From the NCBI GenBank assembly GCA_003439945.1, contig QVRM01002084.1:86001-150000 (forward strand): a stretch of DNA of 64,000 bases. The letters are read 5' to 3'. The position numbers and the translations under genes are program-made. The stretch comes from Dermanyssus gallinae. Its lineage: Eukaryota > Arthropoda > Arachnida > Mesostigmata > Dermanyssidae. Below the pieces are notes generated by a model, which was not told the origin of the DNA, searched no databases, and worked only from the letters and a program-made list of their open reading frames with translations. Positions 24,060-36,357 of this stretch are shown one piece after another (the first letter of the stretch is position 1; each line of letters starts with the position of its first letter).

Positions 24060-24217
24060 CTGGGCACACGAAGGGTTTGCTTTGCATTTCGTCCGAACCC
24101 ACTTGTAGAGCCTAGACGTTATTCCGAGCGGTTTGAGCATTTTGGCAATGGGTGTTTGATTAACTGCAACGTCTTCCGTGAGTTCTCGAATGGTAACAGT
24201 AAGATTTTGTAGTACCT
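24060..24217 (-). pseudogene. mariner-like transposase DNA-binding fragment
   Basis: The minus strand reads LQNLTVTIRELTEDVAVNQT, then PIAKMLKPLGITSRLYKWVR. The T.REL.E...V....I...L...G......KWV pattern matches the second helix-turn-helix and WVP linker of mariner transposases. Sequence below 24060 on this strand is too decayed to identify catalytic residues. It is a different lineage from the copies at 51-56 kb. Confidence 0.4.
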
Positions 24218-24679
24218 TTAAGGGCTTGACCCCGGAACTTGAGCCGGCCCCGGCTCCTTGACTCCGGAACTTAACAAACCATTATCAAGCATACCATTAT
24301 CGGCAAGTTTCGTTCGTTGTAGCAGTCGTCCCGAAAGATGGCGAAGATGTTTCGACAAGTTCGACAACAGCATTAGAATTTTTGCGGGACTCGGAAAACA
24401 CAACTCTGCGCATTTGCGCCTTTACATTCCTCATTAATCTGCCTTCTCACAAAGCAAGCAAGCAGTTGGCACTAACGCGGAGCGTATCGACTGACACGGT
24501 AATTCCAGCCGCTCTATCATAAGCGTGTCACCGTTTCCCATGATGATGTTGCTTCGAAGGCGCCGCAAGCATCTGACGTGAGCGGGTACCAAAACAACAA
24601 GGACTTTTGCGTCAACCTAAGACAAGTATTGAATTCGATAATGTTTATTTCGCTCAAATTGAGTATAATATGCACTTCA

Positions 24680-25310
24680 TTAGGGTTTCTTTATAACTTT
24701 ATCCTCTTCAAGCTTGCGGCGAGACATGTAGTGCAAACGATTTTTTGCTCCAGTGCTGTGTGGCACACGGTACACCTCTACAGGCAAAACCAGAACATTC
24801 GTACAGCACTGTACGCGGCATCTTCAGCCTTAATTGGATTGTTTCAGTAGCTGGTCTCTCAAAACATCTCTCAAACTGATTAGGATTCGCCGACGTGAGG
24901 TGGTTTCATACCCTGTCAACACATAAATCAATCCCGGGAAAATCTTGCGCACGGAAAGCCTCACTGCTGAGAAAACGGGCAAACCTCGGACATTGTCTAT
25001 TTCTCCGTAAAGAGGGACGAGTGCTATCCGTAGTGTTTCGTTGATATGCGCTGTGAACGACGTTCCTGTGCAATAAACCCGAAGGCCAAGATGTTAGAAA
25101 GAGTTAACAAGTTTCATTAGTTGGCCGCAGCAACGTATAACGCCTCTGGCAGCGAACCGACCTCTACGCCTGAATTTCATGGCTTTGGTCTTCCTGGTGT
25201 TTATCTCAAGTCTGCGTAATCTCTTTATTGTGAGATTCGTGTATTCGCTGCCGCGGTTATTAATCGCGTAAAATCGACGCGGCGTCGTAAGGACCACTAT
25301 TAGGCAATCG
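24680..25310 (-). pseudogene. decayed LINE RT thumb and C-terminal region
   Basis: The minus strand reads LEINTRKTKAMKFRRRGRFA, then LMKLVNSF, a stop, and HLGLRVYCTGTSFTAHINET. This is the KTK, VNSF.YLG and FT.HI block order of non-LTR reverse transcriptase thumbs. The frame continues to VLTGYETTSRRR and decays through stops. No catalytic core remains. Confidence 0.6.
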
Positions 25311-25319
25311 CAGCCCCTG

Positions 25320-26960
25320 TGGGTATTGTTTTGTTGTTGATGTTACTGTTAGTGTAATTGTTGTTGTTGTTGTTGTTGTTGTTATGGATCGAATCGACAA
25401 ACGCCAATCGTTCGATCTAACAGGCAGCCAGTGACGACAACCTCAACACAACAACAGCCTTGAATTTCTACCATGCATCATCTTATGTTCTGCAGACACT
25501 ACATTATACTATGTAGTCGACGTAGTATTATTGCTACATGTGAGTGAGTGAGTTAACTCCTGCTTCGGTTTGTCTATTTGGCCGCTCGTTGTTGTTGTTG
25601 TTGTCGTCGCTATTATTGTTGTCGCTGTAGTTTGTCGTGTCGCGCCGACGACCGTTCTCTCGTTCTGTGTCTTCTTCGTTCGACTTTGAAATTACAATCA
25701 ACATTATCCTGACAAACTCACTGGCACTAACTGACGTTCATCGGCTCAGCCTCTCGTGGTTGATGAATATGGTGTGACCTATGTCGCTCGCGATGCTGCT
25801 AAGGATGCCGCTTCATCGCCGTGTTATCGTCGCGTCGGCCGAGCCGATGACTGCAACGCTAGGAACAAACAAAAAGTGTCTAAACCAATCAAGGCATACA
25901 AAACAATAAACAAGTGAGATTTGTGTGTGTGTGTGCATGTAGAGCGGCTGCTACGAGGTGAAACAGAGTGACAACCAATCAGCGTAGAGAGAGACAAGGG
26001 GAGGAGGACATGAATAAACAAAAAGAAAGGAGGGAGGGAAATAAAACTGGAAGAGGGGGAGTGGAGATAGAAATATGCTGTTTGTACACAATTCTACGTA
26101 TATATATATATATACACCTGCGGTTACCTACATGTAAATGAATGCGTACGATTTCAGTCTCATCATAAAGGCTACTACACTGTTAGCTTTTCGAGTCCAC
26201 CGCCGCTCTACGTAGCGGTGATAACTAGTGTCCGGACGCGGTTACCTGGTTCGCCGGCGACCGGGCGGCGACACCATGACCCACGACCGCGACTCGAGAC
26301 CTAGCGCTGGTTGGCAACAAGGGTGGTTGGCCTATTGGCCTGCAGTGCATTGGCTGCTGGCCGGCGACAACAACAGTAACAATAACAACAACAACAACGA
26401 CGACCTGCCAGCACTACCAGAGACTTGGCGACGTTTTCTTTTTCGTCTCCTGCTTCTTATTCTTCTTTATCTTTGTTCCCCTTCTCCTGTTAGTGACGGT
26501 GCCATGACAACAACCATAACGACAATTACGATGCAATAGTATTATAATCTACCTTGCTCCTTCTAGTCCGGCTTCTGCCTATTAATAATAATAATAATAG
26601 CAGTGCCCGTCTACTACTCAAGATACTCGTAGCTACGTTGACCAGAAAGAAAGTTTAAGCAGACGACCGCGATAACGTTGTGACATTAGCAACAACAGTG
26701 TACAAGGACACGCACAGTTCTCTAGTGACCGGCACAGCCAAAAACCGACGCGGAACGTGATTCTCTAGTTTATTCAGGTCATTTTATATGGCATTCATCG
26801 CGCCCCCTGGCGATAGGTAAATATAACATATCGAGATCATCACAGATCATTGCACTCACCATTCTCCACCACTACTTTCCATTTTAGTTTTAGTTTTCGA
26901 TTGTCAACTTATCCATTGTGGTTTCCATCCTGGTTAAAAGACGGTACCGAAGAATAGTTC
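25320..26960. other. intergenic with trinucleotide tracts
   Basis: TTG-rich tracts at about 25339-25385 and 25588-25622, CAA-rich at 26365-26400, (TG)n near 25923, (TA)n at 26099-26114. No credible gene. The mixed GC and repeat texture resembles the flank of the transporter gene, but nothing here reads as an exon. Confidence 0.4.
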
Positions 26961-26977
26961 CGTTGATTCGAGGCCAA

Positions 26978-27154
26978 AAAAAATCCTTTCTGGGCTGACT
27001 CTCAGCCAAGATCTAACATCCATGGGACTGCTTTTTGCATTGCCTCATAGACGGACCCCCATGAATACAAATGTGCAACGGTGGGGCTCGAACCTGGGCA
27101 CCTATGTGTCTCCTCCGGTCGCGAGGCGCAAACGCATGCTACCACGCCACCAAG
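26978..27154 (-). mobile_element. SINE family A copy 3, with exact TSD
   Basis: Read on the minus strand it has the ggtggcgtggtagcatgcg head, a gggttcgagcccc-type B-box, the gtccgtctatgag block and the ggctgagagtcagcccagaaa end with a T-rich tail. It is flanked by a perfect 14-bp duplication, tgattcgaggccaa, at 26964-26977 and 27155-27168. This is the best-delimited SINE of the window. Confidence 0.85.
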
Positions 27155-27429
27155 TGATTCGAGGCCAATAGAGAAAACGTACCCGGACTGCTAACTATAC
27201 CGCGCTAGCCCGATATACTTGGTCGACTGCATATCCACAGATAAGTTCAGGTCACCTAACCAGTTCGCTGTTAGGAAATCACGGGGGTCCACAAGGTTAG
27301 CGCTGGCAAACCTTCGAAAGGAGATCACCGAGACAGTCCGTAGAAGAGAAAAACGGGCTCGTCTGTCTCGGAGTCTTTCTAGACGTTGCGGCTGTCCTCA
27401 TACCGTTTGTTTCTTGTTTACGCCATTCT

Positions 27430-27605
27430 TTCTTCAAATGTTACGCCGTTCTTCCTTCAAATGTTACGCCGTTCTTCCTTCAAATGTTACGCCGTTCTTC
27501 CTTCAAATGTTACGCCGTTCTTCCTTCAAATGTTACGCCGTTCTTCCTTTAAATGTTACGCCGTTCTTCCTTCAAATGTTACGCCGTTCTTCCCTCAAAT
27601 GTTAG
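27430..27605. repeat. 23-bp tandem repeat, about 7.5 units
   Basis: The core aaatgttacgccg recurs every 23 bp at 27436, 27459, 27482, 27505, 27528, 27551 and 27574, with a partial unit at 27597. Because 23 is not a multiple of three, each open frame cycles through three peptide versions of the unit. The open frames here are therefore products of the array, not genes. Confidence 0.95.
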
Positions 27606-27639
27606 AGTGTTTGGGATGTGCGCCGGTGACAATGGATTG

Positions 27640-28070
27640 ACTGGCTCTCAACTTTCTGACTGGACCTCAAGGATCGGTACTTGGCTCGTACATGTTCATC
27701 GTTTTAGGAGTCTTATCCTACTTAGGATAGTCTGCGAATAATATCGGTAAGACGTTTGCGCACGCGGATGACATTTCAGCGTTATTTCATCTTGAGCCGA
27801 TCAAACTTAACGGCGACGTACGCACGATGCTTGTACGTGTGGAAGAGGCTATCAAGACCATCAAAGTTGTTAGTCTTGTTGTGAACGCCAGTAAGACTGG
27901 CCTGGTGTCATTTAAGTTTCGGAGAACCACGGGTGTGCAGCAGGTCACACTTGATGGGACGCAACTCGCATTGTCTCAGACGGCCAAACGTTTGGGCCTA
28001 CCCCTGCGGGCGTGCCATCTGGATGCTCTAGCACCTACTTGCTACTTATTCTATCATTGTGGCGTTGAGT
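27640..28070 (+). pseudogene. decayed LINE RT palm fragment
   Basis: The plus strand reads GPQGSVLGSYMF, then FAHADDISALFH (YADD-like catalytic box with Y to H), then SLVVNASKTGLVSFKFRRT and LDGTQLALSQTAKRLGLPL. This is the order of motifs from PQGS to the thumb in Jockey/R1-like enzymes. A stop lies between the first two blocks. The tandem array abuts its 5' side. Confidence 0.65.
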
Positions 28071-28079
28071 TGCTTTGAG

Positions 28080-28960
28080 AAAGCATTGAATTGGTGTTCC
28101 AGGTGAAGGTTTCCTCCTCGTCTAAAGGAAGCTGCTAGTGTCGTATATATATTTATGTATACCATGATGCGCGCCTTTGGAGGAGATGGGCGCGAGAGGC
28201 TATATAAGAATATCTTGTAGGGCTCAAATCAATCTAAAACGATGCTTTCAGGGCAATGTTCGTTAGAAATCGCAGATATTTTGTAACTGATCTGCTTGCC
28301 GCGTACGAAGTATGATGTGTGTTGCCCTGCTTGCATTTAAAATATTGAGAGGTAAGTTCCATCGGAAATCTCCTTCCCTAACCACGGTGGCCAGCCGCTC
28401 TAACCACTGCATTACCACGTTGGTGATACCCTCATTTTTTAAAGAAACGAGTAGACAGTCTCTCGCCTACCGCTTTCGCGGAAAAGTTCGATCACTTCCG
28501 TCTGCAAGGAGATTCGCGAGGGCAGCTAAGCAACATGTGACCAAGATACGGCGAGGTAAACAGGTAAACGTAAATTTGAGACAATATAAGAGAAACTAAG
28601 ACACTATCTTTCCATATTCGTGATACGAGAACTTAAGCGTTGCCGCAAAAGCGCAGTTTCGTCAATAAACCACACCTTGTATTGTATGCATATATACATA
28701 CAGGCTCGCATACACCCACATATGCATTGCAGGTGCGATGATATAACATCAAAATATGAACGACACTACATAAATAAGCAGATGGCTAGTCGCGGATGTC
28801 ATGTACCGGGATCTTGCCGGTTTTATCTCTGTTGTTGATCGAATTTTCTTTGAGCTATGCTTATTGAGATAAATCGATAAACGCGACAGACAGATAACCA
28901 TGCCGCTGAACCATCAGCCGGCATGCTACTGTTGCTGCAGCCGCCACCACAATGACTGTT
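28080..28960. other. intergenic; possible tRNA-like relic near 28370-28440
   Basis: The minus strand near 28390-28430 reads ggtaatgcagtggttagag, similar to a tRNA A-box, but no good B-box follows. I do not call it a SINE. The rest is unremarkable. Confidence 0.3.
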
Positions 28961-28974
28961 GGCAAAACGTGCCC

Positions 28975-29090
28975 CGCTCCCGGTAATGTATATGTCTAGG
29001 TTTAATGTATATGTCCAGTTAATGTATATATATATATATATATATATATACATTAACTGGACTTATACATTACCGGGACCGGGGCACGTT

Positions 29091-29091
<1 letters not shown>
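28975..29091. repeat. palindrome with (TA)n core
   Basis: Arms beginning aaacgtgccccg and ending ggggcacgttt pair through gtaatgtata and gtccagttaatgtatata around a (TA)n centre at 29028-29050. The left arm carries about 19 extra bases (a partial duplication of taatgtatat). A further long (TA)n at 29093-29145 follows. Confidence 0.85.

Positions 29092-29092
<1 letters not shown>

Positions 29093-29145
<53 letters not shown>
29093..29145. repeat. (TA)n microsatellite
   Basis: About 26 TA units. Another array of about 24 units lies at 29346-29393. Confidence 0.95.
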
Positions 29146-29146
<1 letters not shown>

Positions 29147-29342
29147 AATAATCATTTGCTGATCCTCAATTTGTGCTGAATGCAATTTTTTTCTTATCAT
29201 TCTATATTTACATACTACTATCCGACAGACGAAACCGGCTTACGGTAATCTTATCTTGAATCTAACCACGGTTTGCTACTAAAATGATCCCCATTAAATG
29301 CGCGTTTTGCTGAACGTATTTGTTCTAAAGGAGAAATTGAGC

Positions 29343-29396
<54 letters not shown>

Positions 29397-29499
29397 GTTG
29401 GACAAAAAGTAACCATAATTTTTGTATGTGGTTTTAATGCCCGTTACTTCTCTAAAAAGTCTGTTATGTTAAAACCGATATATATGTATATATATATAT

Positions 29500-29655
29500 A
29501 TATTTTTTTTTCTTGTGGAGGACAATTAAATGCAGTTACGCACTACTGCTGCGAGTAGGAAAATTCGGTTTCCATCTTGAGGTGTGTAGGACTCGACCCC
29601 AGCGGATGGATGTTACGCCGCTGAGACCAATACCCACTAAACGCACCTCCCCCTC
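29500..29655 (-). mobile_element. putative tRNA-derived SINE D with A-tail
   Basis: The minus strand starts with tttagtgggtattggtctca (A-box-like), then ggggtcgagtcct (B-box-like), then a body ending tgtcctccacaag followed by nine A and a (TA)n array at about 29489-29505. Box spacing fits a tRNA head and the A-run fits a retroposon tail. Only one copy was seen here. Confidence 0.5.
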
Positions 29656-29659
29656 TTAA

Positions 29660-30960
29660 GCTTCACTCTCTTCTAACGATTCACATTGATTCTAGTGCGG
29701 ATAATGTAGCAATGATGAAGATGTTAAAGTGACAAAACTATCAGGGACGAAATAAGCCTTGTATAATAGTTGTCATATATATAACAACCGACAAATATAA
29801 CGAACTACTGGACTCTCGGATGTGGCCGGAAGGGATACTTTTTCGCCCTTTTCGCACACAACTAAAACCGTTTAGAATATATGGCACAGAGAGAACGACG
29901 ACCGCATGAACTAAGCGCAGATAATGCACACGAGGAAATAAAATGATAATGAATATTCAAATGATATCTTTGAGATATTGACACGAATCGTTAAAACAGC
30001 CAGCAACACAGCAAATACACTCACAGAATCAATGCAAACGCATGTTGTGGGCAGTGAATCACTGAAATCATTATATACTACGTCAAACGAAAACGACTTT
30101 ATCGATAGAGGTGTTGTGTTTTTAACCAAAACGTTTGCGATAAACACAACAAATACAAATTAGTTTACTTATCATAAAATATATAATGAACTTGCAATTC
30201 AATCTCAAGGGAGAAAACCGAACCAAATGGAGTGTGCCTAGCGCCGCCAAAAGAATAAAAAAATGCTCACACTTACTCATATACACTGTAATACAAATAG
30301 TGCTACAATTAAAAGAATGCTACCTGGTTTGCATCTAGAGTCCTCCAGATAGACGATCCACTGATATAATAGATTGATACTGGAAGTAACATAGGAAACG
30401 CAATGAGATAATTAATTGCTCCAAATGAGCATGCTGTAATAGAGACCGACGTAAACTGTGATCTATGAAACGATATTGCACAAAGCGTAGCTTTTATATC
30501 AGGAATACATAAGCTTAGATTGCAAATAAACGACAACGACAAAATTAAGTTGCGTACGTCAGCTGGAATAGAAGAAGTGCAGTATATACCGCACTAATAT
30601 CAGCACAGCAGCCACAGTCAATAATCACCGAGATGCACTCAACCTCCTCAGCTCATCGGAAACTCGATAAAGTCACGTTTATTTACGCCGATCCAAGAAG
30701 TCCAATGCACCCTCAGTACACACCACCAGGCGCTTGAATTCTCAGATTTTACAACAAGCTCTTAAACTCATTTAACTAGGAGGCAATATCAGTGTCAGTG
30801 GAGTAGCTATCCGGTGAGCAACTAAGATTTCATGCGCATAGAAACCGCTGCGTAAACCCACTACCCACAAACCATGGTTTGATGGATGATGAAAAGCTGT
30901 AAAATAAAATTAAAATTAAATTAAATAAATTAAAATTAAAAACAATCTCAATAATTAAGT
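29660..30960. other. intergenic, no supported gene
   Basis: AT-rich. Short frames at about 29741-30542 include hydrophobic stretches on the minus strand but overlap other frames and have no motif. Confidence 0.45.
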
Positions 30961-30964
30961 ATAT

Positions 30965-32590
30965 TACCTTATGCAGCGCGTGACACGCGTTCAACAAACT
31001 GCTACAAAACCATGGATACACGTACGATTGTTAAGCATTTAAAGAAGAAGAGGTCGCTAAGATAATCATATACAAGTAAAATAGTAAATCTGAGGGCCCC
31101 GACCAAATTGTGTATGATTGTGCATATTAGAACAAATATAAACACCCTGTGCTGGCCATTAACCAAACTCTATAGCGCATGCCTACGCCGCGGTATAAAA
31201 ATAAATACCGGAAGAATGAAGAAAAGTTCTCTGCAGCCAATTTACAAATATAAGGGTGAAGCAACCGACCGAACCAACTACCGCAGAGCTCCACGAAATA
31301 GCATCCTTTATAAGATATTAACTTCATCTATTGAAGAGCGCTTATATGGCGCCGTAAGCCCAGGTTTACCATGCGAATAGAATGGGCTTCTAAGAGGACG
31401 ATCTACGTCGGATGCCGTTACCCATCTTGAGACCCTGTAACGAATGTCCAAGACAAAAAGAGATGACATATTCCGTTTTTATCGATTTCAAGATGAGATC
31501 GTTGGAGCACTTCGAACCCGAGAGAGAGAGATATATGTATAATCTGATACGCAACATGATGCAAGTGAACTTAATCCCTATTAAGAACGGGGCTTATTAT
31601 GTCAGCAGGCCAGTAGCACAGAAAACTGGAGCCGTTCAGGGCTCTTCATGCTATATATACTTATAGTTGGTTTGGCGGACGCCCTCAGAAATCTAAAAAC
31701 GGCCCACACTTTATGCCGACGACTTAGCAGCTCTTTCAAAGACATGAAACCACCTGCAGTTTTATTTATGGGAAGCTTCAGAAGCTTTAGGTGCCAAGAA
31801 AAACAACTAACAATCAGTATAGCCAAAACGAAAGTACTACGGTTTAGTCGAGGTGATTCGTACAACGCAAACGCCCAGTACATTAAGATTGGGGGAGTAA
31901 ATATTGATCTTGTCAAACACGTTTGCTATCTAAGATTAAGAGTGAAGTCCGTGCTGTCATTCAGCAGAGAAGTAATGCGTTCAGCAGAGAAGTAAGACGC
32001 AGAAGAAGTAATGCGCAGCAGGCCACCGCGACTGGTTATAGTGGGAGACGTAACTGACATAAAACTAAAAATCGCGCAAAACTTATTAAGAGTAAAACAA
32101 AGCCTATAAGATACTGTCTTTACCAAATTGCTTCTTTAGAAGCATAGATAAGATTAAATCCTGCTTCGTAAAGAGCACGTTTTCCAAAGAACGCATCGGC
32201 GACGCACTAGAATTGTGCCACGAACGCGCATTAGCGGAAGATGTCTAGTACTGGACACGAGTACCGTTCAGTATACAAACCTTAGAAACCTACAAAGATT
32301 TTCGATAAGAAATCCTTTTCAAATAGCACTTGCCTATTTGGCAATTAGTCACAATGTAACAATAGAAGTAATTTTATGTTTAAAAACGCAGCGTGGCATT
32401 TGTAATGGGCCCTTATGTCTGCTTTTTGCAGTTATAAATGCGGATTTTGGTCACAGATAAACAAATCTATAGATAAAAATCCGCCTAATCCGACATCTGT
32501 GTATCTATTGTAAATAGTGCAATTTCGGACGTTACAACTGCTCGTTTATCAAATCATCGCCACGAGATATTGTTAGCCTACAAAATGACA
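30965..32590 (+). mobile_element. decayed second copy of the 16.4-18.4 kb LINE family
   Basis: Blocks align in order with the younger copy. They are gtgacacgcgttcaacaaa and ccatggatac near 30980-31020, then gaagaagaggtcgct, PIYKYKGEATDRTNYR, NGAYYVSRPVAQKTGAVQG, a degraded YADD region near 31705, KIGGVNIDLVKHVCYL near 31885, and the 3' end at tgttagcctacaaaatgaca. About 130 bp is missing near 31020 relative to the younger copy. Many stops and frameshifts show it is dead. It retains the five-G run that the younger copy has as six. Confidence 0.8.
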
Positions 32591-32599
32591 ACTAAACGA

Positions 32600-33290
32600 T
32601 TGCACTATATATGTCTATATATGATTATTCACAGAACGCGCACATACACCCTGCAATCTGATGAAGACCCGCAATCTGTGTTGAACTCATAACTGCTCCA
32701 TCACTCTGTCGTGTTAACTTGATATGCTACTACGTTTTGTGCGTGTGCTGTTACAGTAGCGCTGGACTGCCAAGTAGACGCTGTTAATTATATGAATGCC
32801 ATGCAGCATATCTATGAGCAGATGATATACATACATGCAGTTTGAACAGATGGCCACAAGGCTGCTTGTCGCCTAATGAGGTTGGGCGGAACACATAACG
32901 ACACAGCAACAACAACACCTACCACTACCACCTCAAGAAACAGAACAGCATCCACTACAAAAACTAGGGCAGAAATGACAATCACAATCTGGAATGGAAT
33001 GGTGAATTATAGCAGGTTGTGTGACATGTGTGCTCTAATTGTAGTGAAGACGACAACAAAAACAATTACACATAGCAACGGCAACGTGCTGCTGCCGTTA
33101 TTGTTATGATAGTTGCTGTTGGTTTCGTTGTACACTAAATGCTGTTGCTATTGTTGTTGTCGTCGCCTCTTGTCGTCATTGTGGCTATCGTTCTTTCTAG
33201 TATTTTCATTTTTTTTATTGTTAATATAAAATATTACTGTAGAATATAATTTGACTTATTGTTATTGCTGTTCTGCCGGTGTTCTTGTTG
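32600..33290. other. intergenic with CAA/TTG-rich stretches
   Basis: CAACAA and ACCACT triplets near 32905-32930 and TTG tracts near 33130-33170. No gene seen. Confidence 0.4.
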
Positions 33291-33297
33291 TTAATTT

Positions 33298-33750
33298 GTG
33301 GCCCACGTTGCCACACGAGTACTCTTCTCCGGGCGTCTGATTTGGACAAAAGGCGCTCTCGAGCTTATCCCCAAAGTAAACGGCATCTATCGGCCAGTCT
33401 GTCTAAGTAGAACACTGGCCAAGGTTATTGAGGCGATCATAGAGAACCGCTTGTCATTGGAAGAACGCGACCTTCTCTCACCGAAGCAATTCGGATTTCG
33501 TAAAGGTCGCCTTGGTTTCGAAGGCAGAAACGCTACGAGAGTTCCCAGCTAAGTCCAGAGATTTCCTCATTACTGTGTTACGATGTTAAAAATGATTTCC
33601 ACAGCTTACTCTGAAGGGTGATATGCAGACGCTCAAAGGAAAGTGTGCCCCGAACTGCCTTGGGCGGGTATGAGGACCATGAGGAATCCGAATTTGAAAT
33701 AACAGTCGAAATTCTTCAGGGCTCCATCCTGGGTCATTCACTTAAGAAAC
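33298..33750 (+). pseudogene. decayed LINE RT fragment (R1/Jockey-like)
   Basis: The plus strand reads LELIPKVNGIYRPVCLSRTL, then AKVIEAIIENRL, then LSPKQFGFRKGR. After a frameshift comes EFEITVEILQGSILGHS (degenerate G.PQGS.LGP). These are the fingers-to-palm blocks of R1/Jockey-like reverse transcriptases in the right order. The YADD box is absent. Confidence 0.7.
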
Positions 33751-33759
33751 TTGGCGCAC

Positions 33760-34500
33760 GACGAGTAAAAAGGCATCACGACACAACCGCATAGAGAAAC
33801 AGCCATAAGACCTTTCTATCTTGCGGAATCTCTCTCTTCATCCCTATCCCTGCCCTATTCCATATATTATTTTATTCAATCTCTCTCTCTCTCGCTGGCA
33901 GGGTCTTTATATTTTCTATAATATTCGTTTAATAATTTTACTACTTATTATTTGTCTAGTAGCTATATTATTCATTATTAGTTCAGTGCTTTTCCTCTTC
34001 ATTAGTTTATGCATCAAGCTTAGACATTGAGATCGGCTTAGCCGCCGACACAAGCATACTCACTCATTCATTTATTCATTCATGTAACCAGGCCTAACAG
34101 TAACCCAATCTAAACCAAACGCCAACTAACGCAAACCACAATGTACCTGCCTGCCTAACTATTTATCTATCGACCTAAATGTCATTCTATCTGTATATTG
34201 ATATATCTAGCAGCATCGACTTGTTGTTTGGCTGGCTATACGCGCGCGACGTGTCCGCTCAGTTTAGTGCCGATTAGTAGTAGTAGTAGTAATAGTGCCG
34301 ACGCCATTCTAGTGAATAGAGAAACAGATTGTCAGATATATGGTAAAAACGTCGTGTCAAGTCCCTAAACACTATGTTTGTCTGCGAACGATCGCCGATC
34401 ACCTGCATAACAATATTTCATCTTCAATAGCAAACACTGGTTGTCTTGGTGTTTCTATTACAGCAGTAGCAGAAGAAAAAGAAAAATGAAACGGAAAACA
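33760..34500. other. intergenic, no supported gene
   Basis: AT-rich with a short CT run at about 33883-33894 and a GTA/TAG tract near 34278-34294. Confidence 0.45.
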
Positions 34501-34506
34501 GTCAGC

Positions 34507-34783
34507 ATATATATATATATATATATATATATTGTTACGGCTTCGATGTAATGCCAAAGTAATACCGAGCCTGGGGGGGTGGGGAGGAATCCGGGTTTAG
34601 TGGGTTTGCGAGCCTCACACTAGTCACGCAGGCTGCTAGTGGCGCATGTGCATCATACATTCCCGAAACCTCCCAGAACAAAAAAAAAAAATATATATAT
34701 ATATATATTGTTGATATACATATATATATATATATATATATACATTGTTGTTGATATACATATATATATCTATATATTGTTGT

Positions 34784-34825
<42 letters not shown>

Positions 34826-34830
34826 ACAAC
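34507..34830. repeat. (TA)n cluster with TTGTTGATATA inversions
   Basis: Several TA runs (34507-34532, about 34692-34708, 34721-34741, 34785-34822) are separated by ttgttgatata-type spacers. The last run is followed by the inverse tatcaacaac, making a local fold-back. Confidence 0.9.
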
Positions 34831-35366
34831 ATATTGTTTTTGATCAGTGTGTATGTGAGAAGAAGAAGCGCTGCTATTGCTGGCAAACGTACTAAAGCCT
34901 ACTGCTCATGCTGCCGTTGACGTCAACGGTACACTAGACAAGTAAAGTGGTAGGAATTTTAGTTGCCAACGAAATGGCAACCCGAGTCAGTAGAAGAAGT
35001 TGTTGTTGTTGTTGTTGCAGTTAATGTCGTGGTCATCTCCGTAACACCGACAGAACAGATGATAACAGCACGTTAGCGTTGCGTCGCTACGGCGAATAAG
35101 CGACAACATTCCTAGAAGCTCCCCGAAACGCCGCTTACTCACTCGTTAATTGCGGAATAAGTACAACTAAAAGCAAAAGAGAGAAGACCGACCGAGCAGC
35201 AAAAGCGGCTCTGACACATGTAGCTGCTATTATTACGAATATGATGATTCAAATGTCGATGATAACGATTATCATAATTAGGAAAATATTGCGTTAGTGC
35301 TTTTGCTGTTCATCAACAGTGACAAGTAGAAAGAACGGCTGAGGCATGTTTTCAATATATATACGA

Positions 35367-35368
<2 letters not shown>

Positions 35369-35399
<31 letters not shown>
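35369..35399. repeat. (TA)n microsatellite
   Basis: About 15 TA units. An (ATT)n array of about nine units lies at 35578-35605. Confidence 0.9.
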
Positions 35400-35400
<1 letters not shown>

Positions 35401-35664
35401 CGTCTGCTAAGGTATTCTACTGGTATTTTTTGCGACCGTCAAACACGCTGCCTACCGGCCAAGTACGAGAACAGTTAGCAAGAACTCTCGACGTATTACA
35501 GACTAAGTTTTAACTACACAAGAAAAACATCACATATGGTACAAAAAATAAAACAAAATTATCAAGGAAACATGGGTTATTATTATTATTATTATTATTA
35601 TTATTTATTACATGTTAAACAATGTAACAGATGTGAGGTCTGAACGTATTATTGCAAAGTGTTT

Positions 35665-36010
35665 TTAAATAATTAGTTTACTCCATGGCGCCTAAAATAG
35701 ATGCCGCGTGCCCTCTGCAAACGGCCAAGGACAACGCTTGCCTCAAGAATTGACCCTCTCTTCGGTCGTTCGTGACCTCCTGAATTCGCTTACTTAAATC
35801 TTTGAGAAATGCTTCGGTTCCCTTTCTGATTGATCGTAGTGTTTCCATGGCGATAGGCACAAATATTATTATTATTATTATGAGCCCATAATCGGCCGCT
35901 GGCGTGAGACGTCACTGTGTCCGACACGCACCAGCCAGCGCGGGCATCGGCCACATCATTCAACAACGGGAGATGCACAAACAGCGCCTATACGCGCATC
36001 TTCTTGAGGA
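35665..36010 (-). pseudogene. retroelement tail-protein relic, copy 3
   Basis: The minus strand reads PIAMETLRSIRKGTEAFLKD, then LSKRIQEVTNDRREGQFL and LSLAVCRGHAASILGAM. It shares the tail-domain pattern of the relic at 13288. Its upstream part (35925-36010) matches 9170-9240 at DNA level (gagatgcac.aacagcgcctatacgcgcatctt). An ATT tract lies in the middle at about 35866-35880. Confidence 0.5.
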
Positions 36011-36357
36011 CCACGCGGTAATGACGTAGGTCTCTCGTCTTTGTCAGCATACAAAAATAGTCCAAAATTCGAATATGAATACATATCGTCTCACCTACGA
36101 ATCTATTCGTATTCTATGTCTATTCGTGTATAATTTGTAGAACTAATAGTTCCGTGCGATATCAGGCACGCAATCTACTGGCCAAAACCGGGGTTACCAA
36201 CTGTTTCTAGATTAGCTATGGGGTTTGTTCTAGATTAGCTAGACTATGTTGTTCAAAATGCTTAAGGGGCATACCTGGATTACTTCATGAGTAGGCGGGC
36301 ACGTTTCGAGTGCCCGTTCGCATTGGGCAGGTTTGGAGACCAAGACGGCAGGAATCG

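Noticed and set aside
27430..27605. CRISPR-like regular repeats
   Set aside because: Units are contiguous with no unique spacers, and the genome is eukaryotic.
27219..27640. Repetitive FKCYAVLPS-type protein
   Set aside because: Translation of the 23-bp tandem array in successive frames.
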